Source of the DNA: Gammaproteobacteria bacterium
GTDB lineage: Bacteria; Pseudomonadota; Gammaproteobacteria; QZLD01
Direction of reading: 5' to 3'
DNA length: 35,051 nt
Assembly: GCA_004796385.1 (NCBI GenBank)
Contig: QZLD01000188.1
Span: forward strand, 1-35,051
Under the pieces are notes generated by a model. That model did no database searches, was not told the DNA's origin, and saw only the letters and a program-made list of their open reading frames with translations. The translations under genes were made by a program, and so were the position numbers. Numbering within the stretch: the stretch's first letter is position 1; each line of letters opens with the position of its first letter. Shown one piece after another: positions 8,686 to 19,625 of this stretch.

Positions 8686-9760
8686 GTATGCAATTGATGT
8701 GCGCTGGATGATAGGGAATGTGCGTGGTATGGGGCGGTATGCACAGCAATTAATCGCACCTATTAAAGACAAGTGTATTGGGCTGGCCCCCAGAGGTATC
8801 CAGAAACAAGATTTGCCGACAATATCGCAAGGGAAATCCTTTTTCCCATATTGGGAGCAGATTGTAATGCCTAAGCTTGCTGTCGAACGAGCTGATGTGT
8901 TGATTTGCCCTTATAATACAGGACCACTTATTAAGCCAGAGGGGGTAAAATTAGTGGTTGTTGTTCACGATTTGATTTTTATGAGAACACTGAAAGAGCT
9001 GCCAGCCTCAGTTTCCTTATACCAAACGTTGGGACGTTTCTATCGTCGCCTAGTAGTTCCTAGAGTATTAAAACAGGCAGATATATTATTAACGGTTTCT
9101 GAATTTACTAAACGTGAAATACAAGAGCGCTATAATATAGGTAAGGATATTTGTGTTATACCTAATGCAATCTCATCTCATTGGTTAGAAGAAAAAAGGT
9201 TGCTTATAGCCGATAGAGGCAACTATATTTTTACAGTTGCCGGAGAGGCGCCAAGTAAGAACGTGGTTAGGTTGATTAAGGCATTTTCCTTAGCTAAAAA
9301 AAGTTTGCCGACAAATATGGCGTTGAAAATAGCTGGTATAAAGCCTGAACATCATGCTGGCTTTATAAAGGAAGCTATTGCATGTGGGGTTGAAAGCAGC
9401 ATTGATTTTTTGGGGTTTATTTCTGAAAGTGAGCTAAAAAAGCTATATCGTCAGGCTAGGCTATTTGTTTTTGCTTCGCTATTTGAAGGTTTTGGCATTC
9501 CATTGATTGAAGCTATGGCTTCAGGTACTCCTATTTGTTGTAGCAATTCGACATCTTTACCTGAAGTAATAGGTGAATGCGGTATTTTATTTGATCCTTT
9601 GAAAATCCATGAGATTGCAGAGGCAATGACTTGTTTGGCCCTCGATGATGATAAAAGTGAGAGACTAATAAATGAGGGAAGAAAGCGAGTGAAATTATAT
9701 ACAGAAGATAGAGTGAATAATTTATTCGCCCAGTTTTGGGAAGCTACGAATGCAAAATAA
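8651..9760 (+). CDS. Family 4 glycosyltransferase
   Basis: DVRWMIGNVRGMGRYAQQL, VVVHDLIFM, SEFTKREI, SLFEGFGIPLIEAMASGTPICCSNSTSLPEVIGECG. GTG at 8678 is an alternative start. Confidence 0.9.
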   Translation: MRLIIGWNLVDKYAIDVRWMIGNVRGMGRYAQQLIAPIKDKCIGLAPRGIQKQDLPTISQGKSFFPYWEQIVMPKLAVERADVLICPYNTGPLIKPEGVKLVVVVHDLIFMRTLKELPASVSLYQTLGRFYRRLVVPRVLKQADILLTVSEFTKREIQERYNIGKDICVIPNAISSHWLEEKRLLIADRGNYIFTVAGEAPSKNVVRLIKAFSLAKKSLPTNMALKIAGIKPEHHAGFIKEAIACGVESSIDFLGFISESELKKLYRQARLFVFASLFEGFGIPLIEAMASGTPICCSNSTSLPEVIGECGILFDPLKIHEIAEAMTCLALDDDKSERLINEGRKRVKLYTEDRVNNLFAQFWEATNAK

Positions 9761-10958
9761 GGAAAAATTTTTGGTGCTAACTCCGCGTTTTCCATTTCCT
9801 GTAATAGGAGGAGATAGATTAAGGATCTATTTCTTATGCAAAGAACTTAGTAAAGAATATGATTTAACCCTGTTAAGTTTATGTGAAACTCAAGAAGAAA
9901 TGGAGATGGATGTTTCATATGATAAGGTGTTTTCAAGGGTGGAGCGTGTTTTTCTGCCGAAATGGCGCTCTTATATTAACTGCCTATTATCATTGCCAAC
10001 AAAAAAACCGCTTCAGGTTGCTTATTATCACAGTATTCATTTTAAAAATAAAATTCATGAACTTTTGCCAGGGCATGCTGGGGGTTTAGCGCATTTGGTG
10101 CGCACAGGGGGTTATATTAAGAGTTTGGATATTCCAAAGTTCTTAGAGATGACCGATGCGATCTCTATGAATTATGAGCGGGTTGGCAAGGTTGCAAAAT
10201 CATCTGGTCTTAAGAATTTTGTTTATTCAATTGAGCAAAAGAGGCTTAAAGTCTATGAAGAACAAATTGCTAAAGATTTTGATTGCTCACTATTAGTTTC
10301 CCAAGTTGACAAGGATTACCTTTATAATCCTGGCAGCAGCGTATATTCAAAGGTTTTAGTTTGCTCAAATGGGGTTGATACTGATTCAATGATATATGAA
10401 TTACCGAAAAAGTCTAAGCAGCTAGTTTTTATTGGAAATTTATTTTCTGTTCAGAACCTTGATGCCGCTCTTTGGTTTTCAAATAATATAATGCCATTGT
10501 TGCGGCGTCATGGGGATTTTACTTTTAAGGTTATTGGTAGAATAAAAGATAAAGACAGGCAAAAATTTTCTGGTATAGATGGAGTGGTTTTGACTGGTGC
10601 TGTTGATTCGGTTGTTGCAGAAGCAAGAGATGCTTTGGCGGGTATTTGTTCTGTGCGATTAGGAGCTGGTGTGCAAAATAAGATATTAGAATATATGGCG
10701 CTGGGGCTGCCGGCTATTACTTCGTCTGTGGGGTTGGAGGGGCTAGAAGCTAAGCCTGATAAAGATATATTGGTTGCAAATGCCCCAGAAGAATACGTGG
10801 AAGTAATTTTAAGTTTGGCTAAGGATTACGAATTAACCAAAAAAATATCAACTAATGGTCGCAAATATGTTGAAACTTATCACTCTTGGCAAAGCCGAAT
10901 GGCTCCAGCAATAGACATGATAGGGAAAATATTAAAAGGTAAGAAGGAATTGAAATGA
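9750..10958 (+). CDS. GT-B glycosyltransferase resembling the TIGR03087 'EpsH1-associated' sugar transferase family
   Basis: [95 protein letters not shown]. Confidence 0.8.
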   Translation: MQNKEKFLVLTPRFPFPVIGGDRLRIYFLCKELSKEYDLTLLSLCETQEEMEMDVSYDKVFSRVERVFLPKWRSYINCLLSLPTKKPLQVAYYHSIHFKNKIHELLPGHAGGLAHLVRTGGYIKSLDIPKFLEMTDAISMNYERVGKVAKSSGLKNFVYSIEQKRLKVYEEQIAKDFDCSLLVSQVDKDYLYNPGSSVYSKVLVCSNGVDTDSMIYELPKKSKQLVFIGNLFSVQNLDAALWFSNNIMPLLRRHGDFTFKVIGRIKDKDRQKFSGIDGVVLTGAVDSVVAEARDALAGICSVRLGAGVQNKILEYMALGLPAITSSVGLEGLEAKPDKDILVANAPEEYVEVILSLAKDYELTKKISTNGRKYVETYHSWQSRMAPAIDMIGKILKGKKELK

Positions 10959-12121
10959 AAATTGCAGTTGCAGGTACCGGGTACGTTGGATTGTCGAATG
11001 CGGTCTTATTGGCTCAAAACAATGAAGTCGTTGCTGTTGACGTCATAGAAGAAAAAGTAAGATTAATCAATGATAGAAAATCTCCAATCGTAGATAAAGA
11101 AATCGAAGAGTTTCTGATAGAAAAGAGCCTTAATCTTAAAGCTACATTAAACATAGAAGAAGCTTACTCGGGAGCTGACTATACAATAATTGCCACACCA
11201 ACTGATTATGATCCTGAAACTAATTATTTTAATACATGCTCTGTCGAATCTGTTATAGGCGATGTATTAGATATCAACCCTAATGCTACAATGATTATTA
11301 AATCAACGGTACCCGTTGGGTATACAAAGCACGTAAAAGAGAAATTTAATTGTGAAAACATCATCTTTTCACCTGAATTTTTGCGTGAAGGCAAGGCTCT
11401 GTATGATAACTTATATCCTTCGCGCATAATTGTTGGAGAGAATTCTGAACGTGCAAGAGTTTTTGCAGACTTGCTTGCTGAAGGTGCAGTTAAAAAAGAC
11501 ATTCCCAAGCTATTCATAGAATCAACTGAAGCTGAAGCAGTTAAATTATTCTCTAATACCTATCTTGCAATGCGTGTTGCATATTTTAATGAGCTGGATA
11601 CCTATGCTGAAAAGCATGGCTTGGATACTCGTCAGATTATTGAGGGTGTTGGATTGGATCCCCGCATAGGCAACCACTACAACAACCCGTCGTTTGGGTA
11701 CGGTGGTTACTGTTTGCCTAAAGATACAAAACAGCTTTTAGCAAACTATCAAGAGGTTCCAAATAATATTATTCAGGCAATTGTGGATGCAAACACCACC
11801 AGAAAAGATCATATTGCCGATTCAATTATAGCCAAAAAACCTAAAGTGGTTGGTGTATACCGGCTGATAATGAAAGCGGGTTCTGATAACTTCCGAGCTT
11901 CCTCAATTCAGGGGATTATGAAGCGTGTTAAGGCAAAGGGGATAGAGGTTGTTGTATATGAGCCAGTTTTGCATGAGGAGGAGTTTTATAACTCGCGTGT
12001 AATTACTGATTTGGATGAGTTTAAACAGATTTCTGATGTTATTGTTTCAAATAGGCTTTCAGATGAAATAAAAGATGTGCAAGATAAAGTTTATACTCGT
12101 GATTTGTTTGGTAGTGATTAA
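10955..12121 (+). CDS. ugd: UDP-glucose 6-dehydrogenase-like nucleotide-sugar dehydrogenase
   Basis: [65 protein letters not shown]. Confidence 0.9.
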   Translation: MKIAVAGTGYVGLSNAVLLAQNNEVVAVDVIEEKVRLINDRKSPIVDKEIEEFLIEKSLNLKATLNIEEAYSGADYTIIATPTDYDPETNYFNTCSVESVIGDVLDINPNATMIIKSTVPVGYTKHVKEKFNCENIIFSPEFLREGKALYDNLYPSRIIVGENSERARVFADLLAEGAVKKDIPKLFIESTEAEAVKLFSNTYLAMRVAYFNELDTYAEKHGLDTRQIIEGVGLDPRIGNHYNNPSFGYGGYCLPKDTKQLLANYQEVPNNIIQAIVDANTTRKDHIADSIIAKKPKVVGVYRLIMKAGSDNFRASSIQGIMKRVKAKGIEVVVYEPVLHEEEFYNSRVITDLDEFKQISDVIVSNRLSDEIKDVQDKVYTRDLFGSD

Positions 12122-12155
12122 TTAGTAATGATGTTTAGTTTTCAAAGAGTAAGCT

Positions 12156-13520
12156 ATGAAAAAGTTAACCTGTTTTAAATCTTATGATATCAGAGGCAAG
12201 CTTGGAGAGGAGCTTGATTCTGATATTGCTTATCGTATTGGTCGAGCTTTTGCAGAGTACATTAAACCTAAAACTGTTGTGGTTGGTGGTGATGTACGTG
12301 CTACAAGTGAAGAGTTGAAATTGGCTCTTGCTGAAGGTTTGATGGATGCAGGGGTAGATGTAGTTGATATTGGTATGGTAGGTACTGAAGAGATCTATTT
12401 TGCCACTAAACATTTGCAAGTAGATGGCGGCATTGAGGTAACAGCTAGCCATAACCCCATTGATTACAATGGCATGAAGTTTGTGCGTGAAGACTCAAAA
12501 CCTATAAGTGGTGATACTGGGTTAAAAGAGATTCAGCGATTGGCAGAGGATAATCGTTTTTCTGCTAGCAGTGATAAGGGCAAATTAATAAAGCAATCAA
12601 CCTTAAAGGAATATGTTGATCATCTTTTGACATATATTGATGTTAAAGAATTGAAGCCGATGAAAGTTGTGGTGAATTCTGGTAACGGCGCTGCTGGACA
12701 TGTGATTGATGAGATCGAGGAACGCTTTAATGCTGCCAATATTCCTGTTGAATTTATAAAGGTTTTTCATGAGCCTGATCCGACTTTTCCTAATGGAATT
12801 CCTAATCCTATTCTTCCTGAAAATCGTAAGGCAACGGCAGATGCAGTGGTTACCAACAAGGCCGACTTAGGAATTGCCTGGGATGGAGATTTTGACCGTT
12901 GTTTTCTTTTTGATGAAAATGGAGAGTTTATTGAGGGTTATTATATTGTTGGTCTATTGGCGGAGTCATTTCTCAAGAAATCATCTGCTGAAAAGATAAT
13001 CTATGACCCGCGCCTTACGTGGAATACGGTTGATATTGTTGCTGAAGCAGGTGGTACACCTGTTATGTCTAAAACAGGTCATGCCTTTATTAAGGAGAGA
13101 ATGCGCAAAGAAAATGCAGTTTATGGTGGAGAGATGAGCGCTCATCACTATTTTCGTGATTTTGCATATTGCGACAGCGGTATGATTCCATGGCTATTAG
13201 TGATTGAGTTAATGTCAAAACAGCGAAAGAAATTGTCTGCAATGGTTGCAGAGCGAATTGAACTATTTCCATCATCTGGCGAGATTAATAGTAAGTTGGA
13301 GCAGCCTGAAGATGCTATACAGCGTGTATTGGAGTCGTATGAAAAAGATGCAATAAATATTGATTATACAGATGGTATCGCACTTGAATTTGCTGAATGG
13401 CGCTTTAATTTGCGCAGTTCAAATACTGAGCCTGTAGTTAGGCTTAATGTTGAATCTCGCGCTGACGAGAAGTTGATGCGGGCTAAGACGAAAGAGATTC
13501 TTGAAGCATTGCGAGCGTGA
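12156..13520 (+). CDS. manB: Phosphomannomutase (ManB/CpsG-like)
   Basis: [71 protein letters not shown]. Confidence 0.92.
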   Translation: MKKLTCFKSYDIRGKLGEELDSDIAYRIGRAFAEYIKPKTVVVGGDVRATSEELKLALAEGLMDAGVDVVDIGMVGTEEIYFATKHLQVDGGIEVTASHNPIDYNGMKFVREDSKPISGDTGLKEIQRLAEDNRFSASSDKGKLIKQSTLKEYVDHLLTYIDVKELKPMKVVVNSGNGAAGHVIDEIEERFNAANIPVEFIKVFHEPDPTFPNGIPNPILPENRKATADAVVTNKADLGIAWDGDFDRCFLFDENGEFIEGYYIVGLLAESFLKKSSAEKIIYDPRLTWNTVDIVAEAGGTPVMSKTGHAFIKERMRKENAVYGGEMSAHHYFRDFAYCDSGMIPWLLVIELMSKQRKKLSAMVAERIELFPSSGEINSKLEQPEDAIQRVLESYEKDAINIDYTDGIALEFAEWRFNLRSSNTEPVVRLNVESRADEKLMRAKTKEILEALRA

Positions 13521-13626
13521 GTTATGTTGTTCTGGCTTGTGTTTTTGTAGGCTTGGCACGCACGAATGGATTTTAATTTCCCTAGATAGCAGTCAGGGAA
13601 CAAAGGTGGAATTTGCCTATAAACAG

Positions 13627-14661
13627 CTAAGTTTCTCCAGGTGCATAAATGGATGTGGCAGCAAAATATGCTACGAATAATAAAGCAAATGCAAGGAACA
13701 TAAGACTTTCGTTCAGATTGTAAATATGTCCTACTATGCCAATAAAAGCGCATGCCGTCGCTATGGTGTATATAGCTACAACGGATTTTCTTACGCTGAG
13801 CCCTTGGTCGATTAATATATGGTGAATATGGTCTCTTCCTGGGGTGAAGGGTGATGCGCCTCTTTTAATTCTGCGAATCATGGTTGAAAAAATATCAAGA
13901 AGTGGTACAGCAAATATCCATAGTGCGATTGCAGGGCGGATTATCTGGGTTTCTCCCTGAGTAAAAGATATCAGGAACCAGGCAATTATAAACCCAAGCA
14001 TCATGCTTCCAGAGTCACCTAGGAAAACAGATGCCCTTTTGTTCCAAGGAAATCTAAAGTTTAGCTGTAGAAAAGCAGCTACAGTACAGCTGAGAATTAT
14101 AATGAATGATAGTGGTGGGTCCATTTTGTTTATGTATGCAAGAATGCCTAAGCTGGAGAGCGTAATTAGTGTAAGCCCACCGGATAGGCCGTCGGCTCCA
14201 TCAGTCATGTTGTGAGCATTGATGCATCCACACACTGCGATTAAAGTAAGGGGGATGCTCAAGAAACCTAGGTCAATATCGCCTAAAAATAAGATGTCTC
14301 CAAATGAAGTTAATTTGTTATTCCCGAAGATGATCATAAGGAAACCAGCAAAAATCTGTATTGATAGCCTGTGCTTTACAGGTAGATTTTTTGCGTCGTC
14401 AATAGCTCCGACTAATAATAGCAGCCCTGATATTGTTACAAGTGGCAGGTAGTATTCAAATGATGAAGAACTATTTAGAGTAAATATAACAGTGCTAAAA
14501 AAAATGCCGAGTCCGCCAATAAGAGGGATGTCTCCCTGATGCCGCTTTCTGCCGCCGGGCGAATCAATTAAGCCAATATTTGAGGCAATTGGCTTTAGCA
14601 ACCATAGTAAGACTATAGTTGAAATAAAAGATGTAATGATTAGGGTGATATCTAGACCCAT
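13627..14661 (-). CDS. wecA: Polytopic phosphoglycosyl transferase, WecA/TagO-like (undecaprenyl-phosphate GlcNAc-1-phosphate transferase family)
   Basis: GLIDSPGGRKRHQGDIPLIGGLGIF, NAHNMTDGADGLSGGL, FLGDSGSMMLGF, GRDHIHHIL. CAT at 14659-14661 gives the likely start; the ORF extends to 14724. Confidence 0.88.
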   Translation of the reverse strand: MGLDITLIITSFISTIVLLWLLKPIASNIGLIDSPGGRKRHQGDIPLIGGLGIFFSTVIFTLNSSSSFEYYLPLVTISGLLLLVGAIDDAKNLPVKHRLSIQIFAGFLMIIFGNNKLTSFGDILFLGDIDLGFLSIPLTLIAVCGCINAHNMTDGADGLSGGLTLITLSSLGILAYINKMDPPLSFIIILSCTVAAFLQLNFRFPWNKRASVFLGDSGSMMLGFIIAWFLISFTQGETQIIRPAIALWIFAVPLLDIFSTMIRRIKRGASPFTPGRDHIHHILIDQGLSVRKSVVAIYTIATACAFIGIVGHIYNLNESLMFLAFALLFVAYFAATSIYAPGET

Positions 14662-14782
14662 ATTGCTAACGCCTTTCCTTTGCTGGAAGCTGTTCCCCAG
14701 TCCAAAATCACTAATATCTATCATGCCTGTAGCTACTAGCCAAGTAAGTATAGAATATTATTTGCGAATAATACATATTAAT

Positions 14783-14812
14783 TTGAAAAAACAGAAATAT
14801 TGAATTTAGAAT
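14783..14812 (+). promoter_or_regulatory. Possible sigma70-like promoter for run B
   Basis: TTGAAA (14783-14788), 18-bp spacer, TAGAAT (14807-14812), in the divergent intergenic region between wecA and legB. AT-rich context makes chance matches common. Confidence 0.3.
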
Positions 14813-14838
14813 TGTCGTTGTGTGTTAATAGAAGTGAA

Positions 14839-14897
14839 TGCAATATATTTTGCAGTTAATAATAATATAGCTGCTATTTCTAGTGTAATATATTGCA
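14839..14897. repeat. Perfect 11-bp inverted repeat in the divergent wecA/legB intergenic region
   Basis: TGCAATATATT (14839-14849) and AATATATTGCA (14887-14897), 37-bp spacer. Confidence 0.75.
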
Positions 14898-14963
14898 CAA
14901 AAGTGGTTTATAGAAATCAATTTGCAGTTTAAATAACTAGTTTTAAAGCTTGGGAATTAAAAT

Positions 14964-16154
14964 ATGACATCAACTTTGTCCCTGATAGGTAGAGAAAAAG
15001 AATTATTTACAGCAGATATAATCCAATGCGCGAAAGAGTTGCGTGAAATTATTGCGGAATCAAGTTTTCTAGTGCTTGGAGGTGCTGGGTCTATAGGTCA
15101 GGCTGTTACCAAAGAGATTTTTAAACGAAACCCTCAAAAATTACATGTCGTGGATATTAGTGAAAATAATTTAGTTGAATTGGTCAGGGATATAAGAAGC
15201 TCATTTGGGTATATAGGTGGTGATTTCCAAACTTTTGCATTGGACATAGGTTCTGTTGAATATGATGCTTTTTTTGAGGCAGATGGAGAATATGACTATG
15301 TTTTAAACCTATCTGCGTTGAAGCACGTTCGTAGTGAAAAAGACCCTTATACATTGATGCGAATGATTGATGTTAATGTTTTCAATACCGAGAAAACCGT
15401 TTTGCAGGCGGCCGCCAAAGGGGCAAGGAAATACTTTTGTGTTTCTACGGATAAGGCAGCTAATCCTGTTAATATGATGGGAGCCTCGAAGCGTATTATG
15501 GAGATGTTTTTGATGCGCTGCAGCTCTGAAATTGATATATCAACAGCAAGATTTGCAAATGTAGCTTTTTCTGACGGTTCATTATTACATGGATTTAATC
15601 AACGTATTCAAAAAAGGCAGCCAATTGTGGCGCCAAATGATGTTAAAAGGTATTTTGTGACTCCCCAGGAGTCTGGAGAGCTCTGTTTAATGTCGTGTAT
15701 ATTTGGTGAAAATGGTAACATTTTTTTCCCAAAGTTAAGCGAATCACTGCATCTAATCACTTTTTCTGAGATAGCAGAAAAGTACCTGCAGCAATTAGGA
15801 TATGAACCTTATATTTGCTGTTCAGAAGATGAGGCTCGTGAAATGGTGCGTGAGTTGCCAGATCAGGGTAAATGGCCTTGCCTATTCACTGAAAGTGATA
15901 CTACAGGTGAAAAGGATTTTGAAGAATTTTATACGGATTCAGAAACTTTGGATATGGAAAGGTTTGGTAACTTAGGGGTGATCGAAAAAGATCTGGATTT
16001 TAATAGTGAGTTGCTAAATTTGTTTGAGACAGAAATTAAGGGTATGAAGCAAGCAAAATCATGGAGTAAGAAACAGATAGTGGCTTTATTTAACAAGATG
16101 ATTCCCAATTTTGGGCATCTGGAAACTGGGAAATATCTTGATGGCAAGATGTAA
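14964..16154 (+). CDS. legB: NDP-GlcNAc 4,6-dehydratase, LegB-like (soluble FlaA1/PseB superfamily)
   Basis: FLVLGGAGSIGQAVTKEIFKRNPQKLHVVDISENNLVELVRDIRS, LNLSALKHVRSEKDPYTLMRMIDVN, STDKAANPVNMMGASKRIMEM. Cassette context. Confidence 0.85.
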   Translation: MTSTLSLIGREKELFTADIIQCAKELREIIAESSFLVLGGAGSIGQAVTKEIFKRNPQKLHVVDISENNLVELVRDIRSSFGYIGGDFQTFALDIGSVEYDAFFEADGEYDYVLNLSALKHVRSEKDPYTLMRMIDVNVFNTEKTVLQAAAKGARKYFCVSTDKAANPVNMMGASKRIMEMFLMRCSSEIDISTARFANVAFSDGSLLHGFNQRIQKRQPIVAPNDVKRYFVTPQESGELCLMSCIFGENGNIFFPKLSESLHLITFSEIAEKYLQQLGYEPYICCSEDEAREMVRELPDQGKWPCLFTESDTTGEKDFEEFYTDSETLDMERFGNLGVIEKDLDFNSELLNLFETEIKGMKQAKSWSKKQIVALFNKMIPNFGHLETGKYLDGKM

Positions 16155-16175
16155 TAGATATTTGAGTAATAGAGA

Positions 16176-17342
16176 ATGACTATGATCAAAGCATTTATTA
16201 ATTATGCTCAAGACTTGTATCAAACAAGGGAATTTATTCCTCTACATGCTCCTAGCTTTCAAGGGAATGAGAGATTTTATGTTGTTGATACTATTGATTC
16301 CACTTTTGTCTCAAGCGTTGGAAAGTATGTCGATCAGTTTGAGAGCAGTATTGAGGAATTTACATCTGCAAATAAAGCTGTTGCTACCGTAAATGGCACT
16401 GCTGCACTGCATGCGGCGCTTTTTATGGCAGGAGTTGGAGCTAGGGATTTGGTAATTACTCAGGCGCTCACTTTTGTAGCAACGTGTAATGCTATCAGCC
16501 ACCTCGGAGCTGAACCGCTATTTGTTGATATTTCAAAGAAAAGCCTTGGGTTGTGTCCTGAATCAACAGAGGCATTCTTGATTGAAAATGCCTTTATTAA
16601 TGATGATGGTTATTGCATCCACCGGCAAACAAACAGGCATATTCGCGCATTAGTTCCAATGCACACTTTTGGGCATCCTGTTGAGCTAGATGAAATTACG
16701 GAGCTATGTTCTCGTTGGAATATTATTCTCATTGAGGATTCAGCGGAAAGCCTTGGATCCTACTATAAGGGACAGCATACAGGAACATTTGGCAGGTTTG
16801 GAGTTCTTAGCTTTAATGGAAATAAGGTAATTACTACTGGCGGAGGAGGCATGATTCTTTGTCAGGATAATGCTGACGGTATTCATGCAAAACACATAAC
16901 TACTACAGCCAAAAAGCCTCATGCTTATGAATTCTTTCATGATGAACTTGGGTTTAACTACAGGATGCCAAATATCAATGCAGCCTTAGGTTGTGCGCAG
17001 ATGGAGAGTTTGCAGCTGTTTTTGGATAAAAAGCGGGAGCTGGCAGATTGCTACAGTCAGTTTTTTGCAGGGTCTGAATTTAAGTTTGTAGAAGAACCTG
17101 GTTATGCAAAATCAAATTATTGGTTAAATGCTGTTATATGTGAGAGCTCCAGAGCAAGGGATAATTTTTTAAAAGAGACGAATGAAAACGGAGTAATGAC
17201 CAGGCCTGTATGGCAGCTTATGAATCGTTTGCCAATGTTTAGTGGTTGTATAAAAAATGATTTGCCAGTTTCAGAATATATAGAAGGGACTTTGGTAAAT
17301 ATTCCAAGTAGCCCGATTATTAATGAGCCTGTTATTAAGTAA
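16176..17342 (+). CDS. legC: PLP-dependent NDP-sugar aminotransferase, LegC-like (DegT/DnrJ/EryC1)
   Basis: FVSSVGKYVDQFE, NGTAALHAAL, EDSAESLGSYYKGQHTGTFGRFGVLSFNGNKVITTGGGGMI. Confidence 0.88.
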   Translation: MTMIKAFINYAQDLYQTREFIPLHAPSFQGNERFYVVDTIDSTFVSSVGKYVDQFESSIEEFTSANKAVATVNGTAALHAALFMAGVGARDLVITQALTFVATCNAISHLGAEPLFVDISKKSLGLCPESTEAFLIENAFINDDGYCIHRQTNRHIRALVPMHTFGHPVELDEITELCSRWNIILIEDSAESLGSYYKGQHTGTFGRFGVLSFNGNKVITTGGGGMILCQDNADGIHAKHITTTAKKPHAYEFFHDELGFNYRMPNINAALGCAQMESLQLFLDKKRELADCYSQFFAGSEFKFVEEPGYAKSNYWLNAVICESSRARDNFLKETNENGVMTRPVWQLMNRLPMFSGCIKNDLPVSEYIEGTLVNIPSSPIINEPVIK

Positions 17343-17371
17343 GCTATAAAAGGGAAGAAAAAAGAGAGTAG

Positions 17372-18532
17372 ATGATGCGTAGGATAGCAGTTTTTACAGG
17401 GGCAAGGGCGGAATACGGATTGCTTTACTGGCTAATGAAAGATCTTCAGGCAGATCCGGATCTGGAGTTGCAACTTCTTGTGTCAGGAATGCATCTTTCA
17501 CCTGAGTTTGGAAATACATACGAAAAAATTCTGGACGATGGTTTTGTAATCAATGAAAAAGTTGAGATGCTGTTATCTTCTGACACTCCGCAAGGTATAG
17601 CAAAAAGTCTGGGCATAGGGGTGATTGGTTTTACAGATGCCCTAACAAGATTAGCTCCAGATTTGATCGTTATTTTAGGTGATCGGTTTGAAGCACTGGC
17701 GGTAGCTCAAACTGCTATGCTTTTGCGCATACCAATTGCTCATATTCATGGGGGTGAAATTACTGAGGGTGCTTATGATGATTCCATAAGGCACGCTATC
17801 ACTAAGTTAAGTTATCTGCACTTCACTTCAACAGAAGATTATCGCAAGCGTGTAATACAGCTTGGTGAGCATCCGGAAAGAGTTGTTAATGTTGGTGCTA
17901 TTGGTCTTGATGCTTTAACCAAAAGCCCGGTAATGTCTTTGGAAGAACTTTCTGGCTCATTAGATATTGAGTTATCTCGGCCATACTTTTTGGTAACTTA
18001 TCATCCTGTGACGTTGGCTGATGAAGATCCGGAAGAGTCATTTCAGGTTCTGCTTGATAGTTTAGATAAGTATAAGGACCACCAGGTGATAATAACCTAT
18101 CCAAATGCTGATGACGGTGGGCGTAAGATTATACCTATGTTAGAAAGCTATGCGGCAAAAGACCCGCAAAGAGTGCTAGCTATACCTTCTCTTGGACAGA
18201 AGCGCTACTTGAGTGCAGTTAAGCATGCAGCAGCTGTGGTAGGAAATTCATCTAGTGGAATTATTGAAGTTCCTGCATTTGGTGTTCCGACAGTTAATAT
18301 AGGTGATAGGCAAAAGGGGCGCCTTGCTGCCAAAAGTGTGATTAACTGTAGATCCAGTCAAGATTCAATCACATCTGCAATTTCTGCAGCCATTTCTGGC
18401 TCATATAGGGAAAGTGGTGAAACAATTACTAATCCCTATGGGCAAGGTAGTGCCAGTGAGCAGATTGTAAATGCTCTAAAAAATGCAAAGCTGGATGTGC
18501 TTAAGTCTTTTTATGATTTAAACCCGGATTGA
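17372..18532 (+). CDS. legG: Hydrolysing NDP-sugar 2-epimerase, LegG/NeuC-like (cassette 1)
   Basis: RIAVFTGARAEYGLLYWLMKDL, ILGDRFEALAVA, IAHIHGGEITEGAYDDSIRHAITKLSYLHF, GNSSSGIIEVP. Confidence 0.88.
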   Translation: MMRRIAVFTGARAEYGLLYWLMKDLQADPDLELQLLVSGMHLSPEFGNTYEKILDDGFVINEKVEMLLSSDTPQGIAKSLGIGVIGFTDALTRLAPDLIVILGDRFEALAVAQTAMLLRIPIAHIHGGEITEGAYDDSIRHAITKLSYLHFTSTEDYRKRVIQLGEHPERVVNVGAIGLDALTKSPVMSLEELSGSLDIELSRPYFLVTYHPVTLADEDPEESFQVLLDSLDKYKDHQVIITYPNADDGGRKIIPMLESYAAKDPQRVLAIPSLGQKRYLSAVKHAAAVVGNSSSGIIEVPAFGVPTVNIGDRQKGRLAAKSVINCRSSQDSITSAISAAISGSYRESGETITNPYGQGSASEQIVNALKNAKLDVLKSFYDLNPD

Positions 18533-18551
18533 TTGTATTTGGAGTTTATGG

Positions 18552-19625
18552 ATGACTGTAATTATTGCTGAGGTTGGGGTAAATCATAATGGTAGCGAGA
18601 AACTTGCTTTTGAATTGGTTGATGCGGCTTATGATGCAGGGGCTGATGTAGTTAAGTTCCAAACATTTAAAACTGAAAATATGGTTACCGTTAGTGCGCA
18701 GCAAGCTGAATATCAAATAGAAAATACTGGGCAAAAAGAATCTCAGTTGGCTATGTTAAAGCGGCTTGAGTTAAGTAAAGATACCTATCATAAGTTGACG
18801 GATTATTGTTCTAAGATAGGGATTGAGTTTCTATCCACCCCTTTTGATTCTGAAAGCCTCGATTTTCTAGTAAATCAGCTTGGTATAAAGACTCTAAAAT
18901 TACCCTCTGGAGAGATCACTAACTTTCCGCTAGCTCTTGAATATGCTCGAACTGGCTGTAATATGATTGTTTCAACTGGTATGTCGACATTGGCTGAGGT
19001 TGAGGGAGTTTTGGGGGTGATTGCGTTTGGATACACTGCCGATAGCAATCAAAAACCAGGGGTTAAAGCCTTTCAAAATGCATTGATGTCCGAAAAAGGA
19101 AGGGAGGCTTTGCAGAACAAGGTGACTTTGCTTCACTGTACTACTGAGTACCCAGCACCTGTAAATGAAATTAATCTTTTAGCTATGGATACTCTTAAAA
19201 GAGAGTTTCATCTTCCTGTTGGATATTCCGATCATAGCTCTGGTATTGTTATACCAATTGCTGCAGTTGCCCGTGGCGCTGCGGTAATCGAAAAACACCT
19301 TACTTTGGACAGAAATATGGAGGGGCCAGACCATAAGGCCTCCATTGAGCCTAATGAACTAAAAGATATGGTTAAGGCGATACGAGATATTGAAGTGGCT
19401 CTGGGAAACGGGGTGAAAGAGCCATCTGAGTCTGAAATCAAGAATAAGGGTGTTGCCCGAAAAAGCCTTGTGGCTAAGCAACAGATAAAAGCCGGGGATA
19501 GGTTTGATACAGAAAACCTTGGAGTTAAAAGGCCAGGTAATGGAATAAGTCCTGCAAAGTATTGGAGTGTGCTTGGGGGGACTGCTAAAAGAAATTATGA
19601 GAAAGACGAGGTTATAATTGACTAG
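18552..19625 (+). CDS. legI: Nonulosonic acid synthase, LegI/NeuB-like (cassette 1)
   Basis: VIIAEVGVNHNGS, FQTFKTE, LKLPSGEITNFPL, LLHCTTEYPAP, GYSDHSSGI, EKHLTLDRNMEGPDHKAS, C-terminal SAF-like domain (KSLVAKQQIKAGD). Confidence 0.92.
   Translation: MTVIIAEVGVNHNGSEKLAFELVDAAYDAGADVVKFQTFKTENMVTVSAQQAEYQIENTGQKESQLAMLKRLELSKDTYHKLTDYCSKIGIEFLSTPFDSESLDFLVNQLGIKTLKLPSGEITNFPLALEYARTGCNMIVSTGMSTLAEVEGVLGVIAFGYTADSNQKPGVKAFQNALMSEKGREALQNKVTLLHCTTEYPAPVNEINLLAMDTLKREFHLPVGYSDHSSGIVIPIAAVARGAAVIEKHLTLDRNMEGPDHKASIEPNELKDMVKAIRDIEVALGNGVKEPSESEIKNKGVARKSLVAKQQIKAGDRFDTENLGVKRPGNGISPAKYWSVLGGTAKRNYEKDEVIID

Noticed and set aside
13578-13600. Possible bidirectional terminator between convergent manB and wecA (TTCCCT...AGGGAA)
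   Set aside because: Only a 6-bp stem with an 11-nt loop and no good T-tract on the plus strand; too weak to call.
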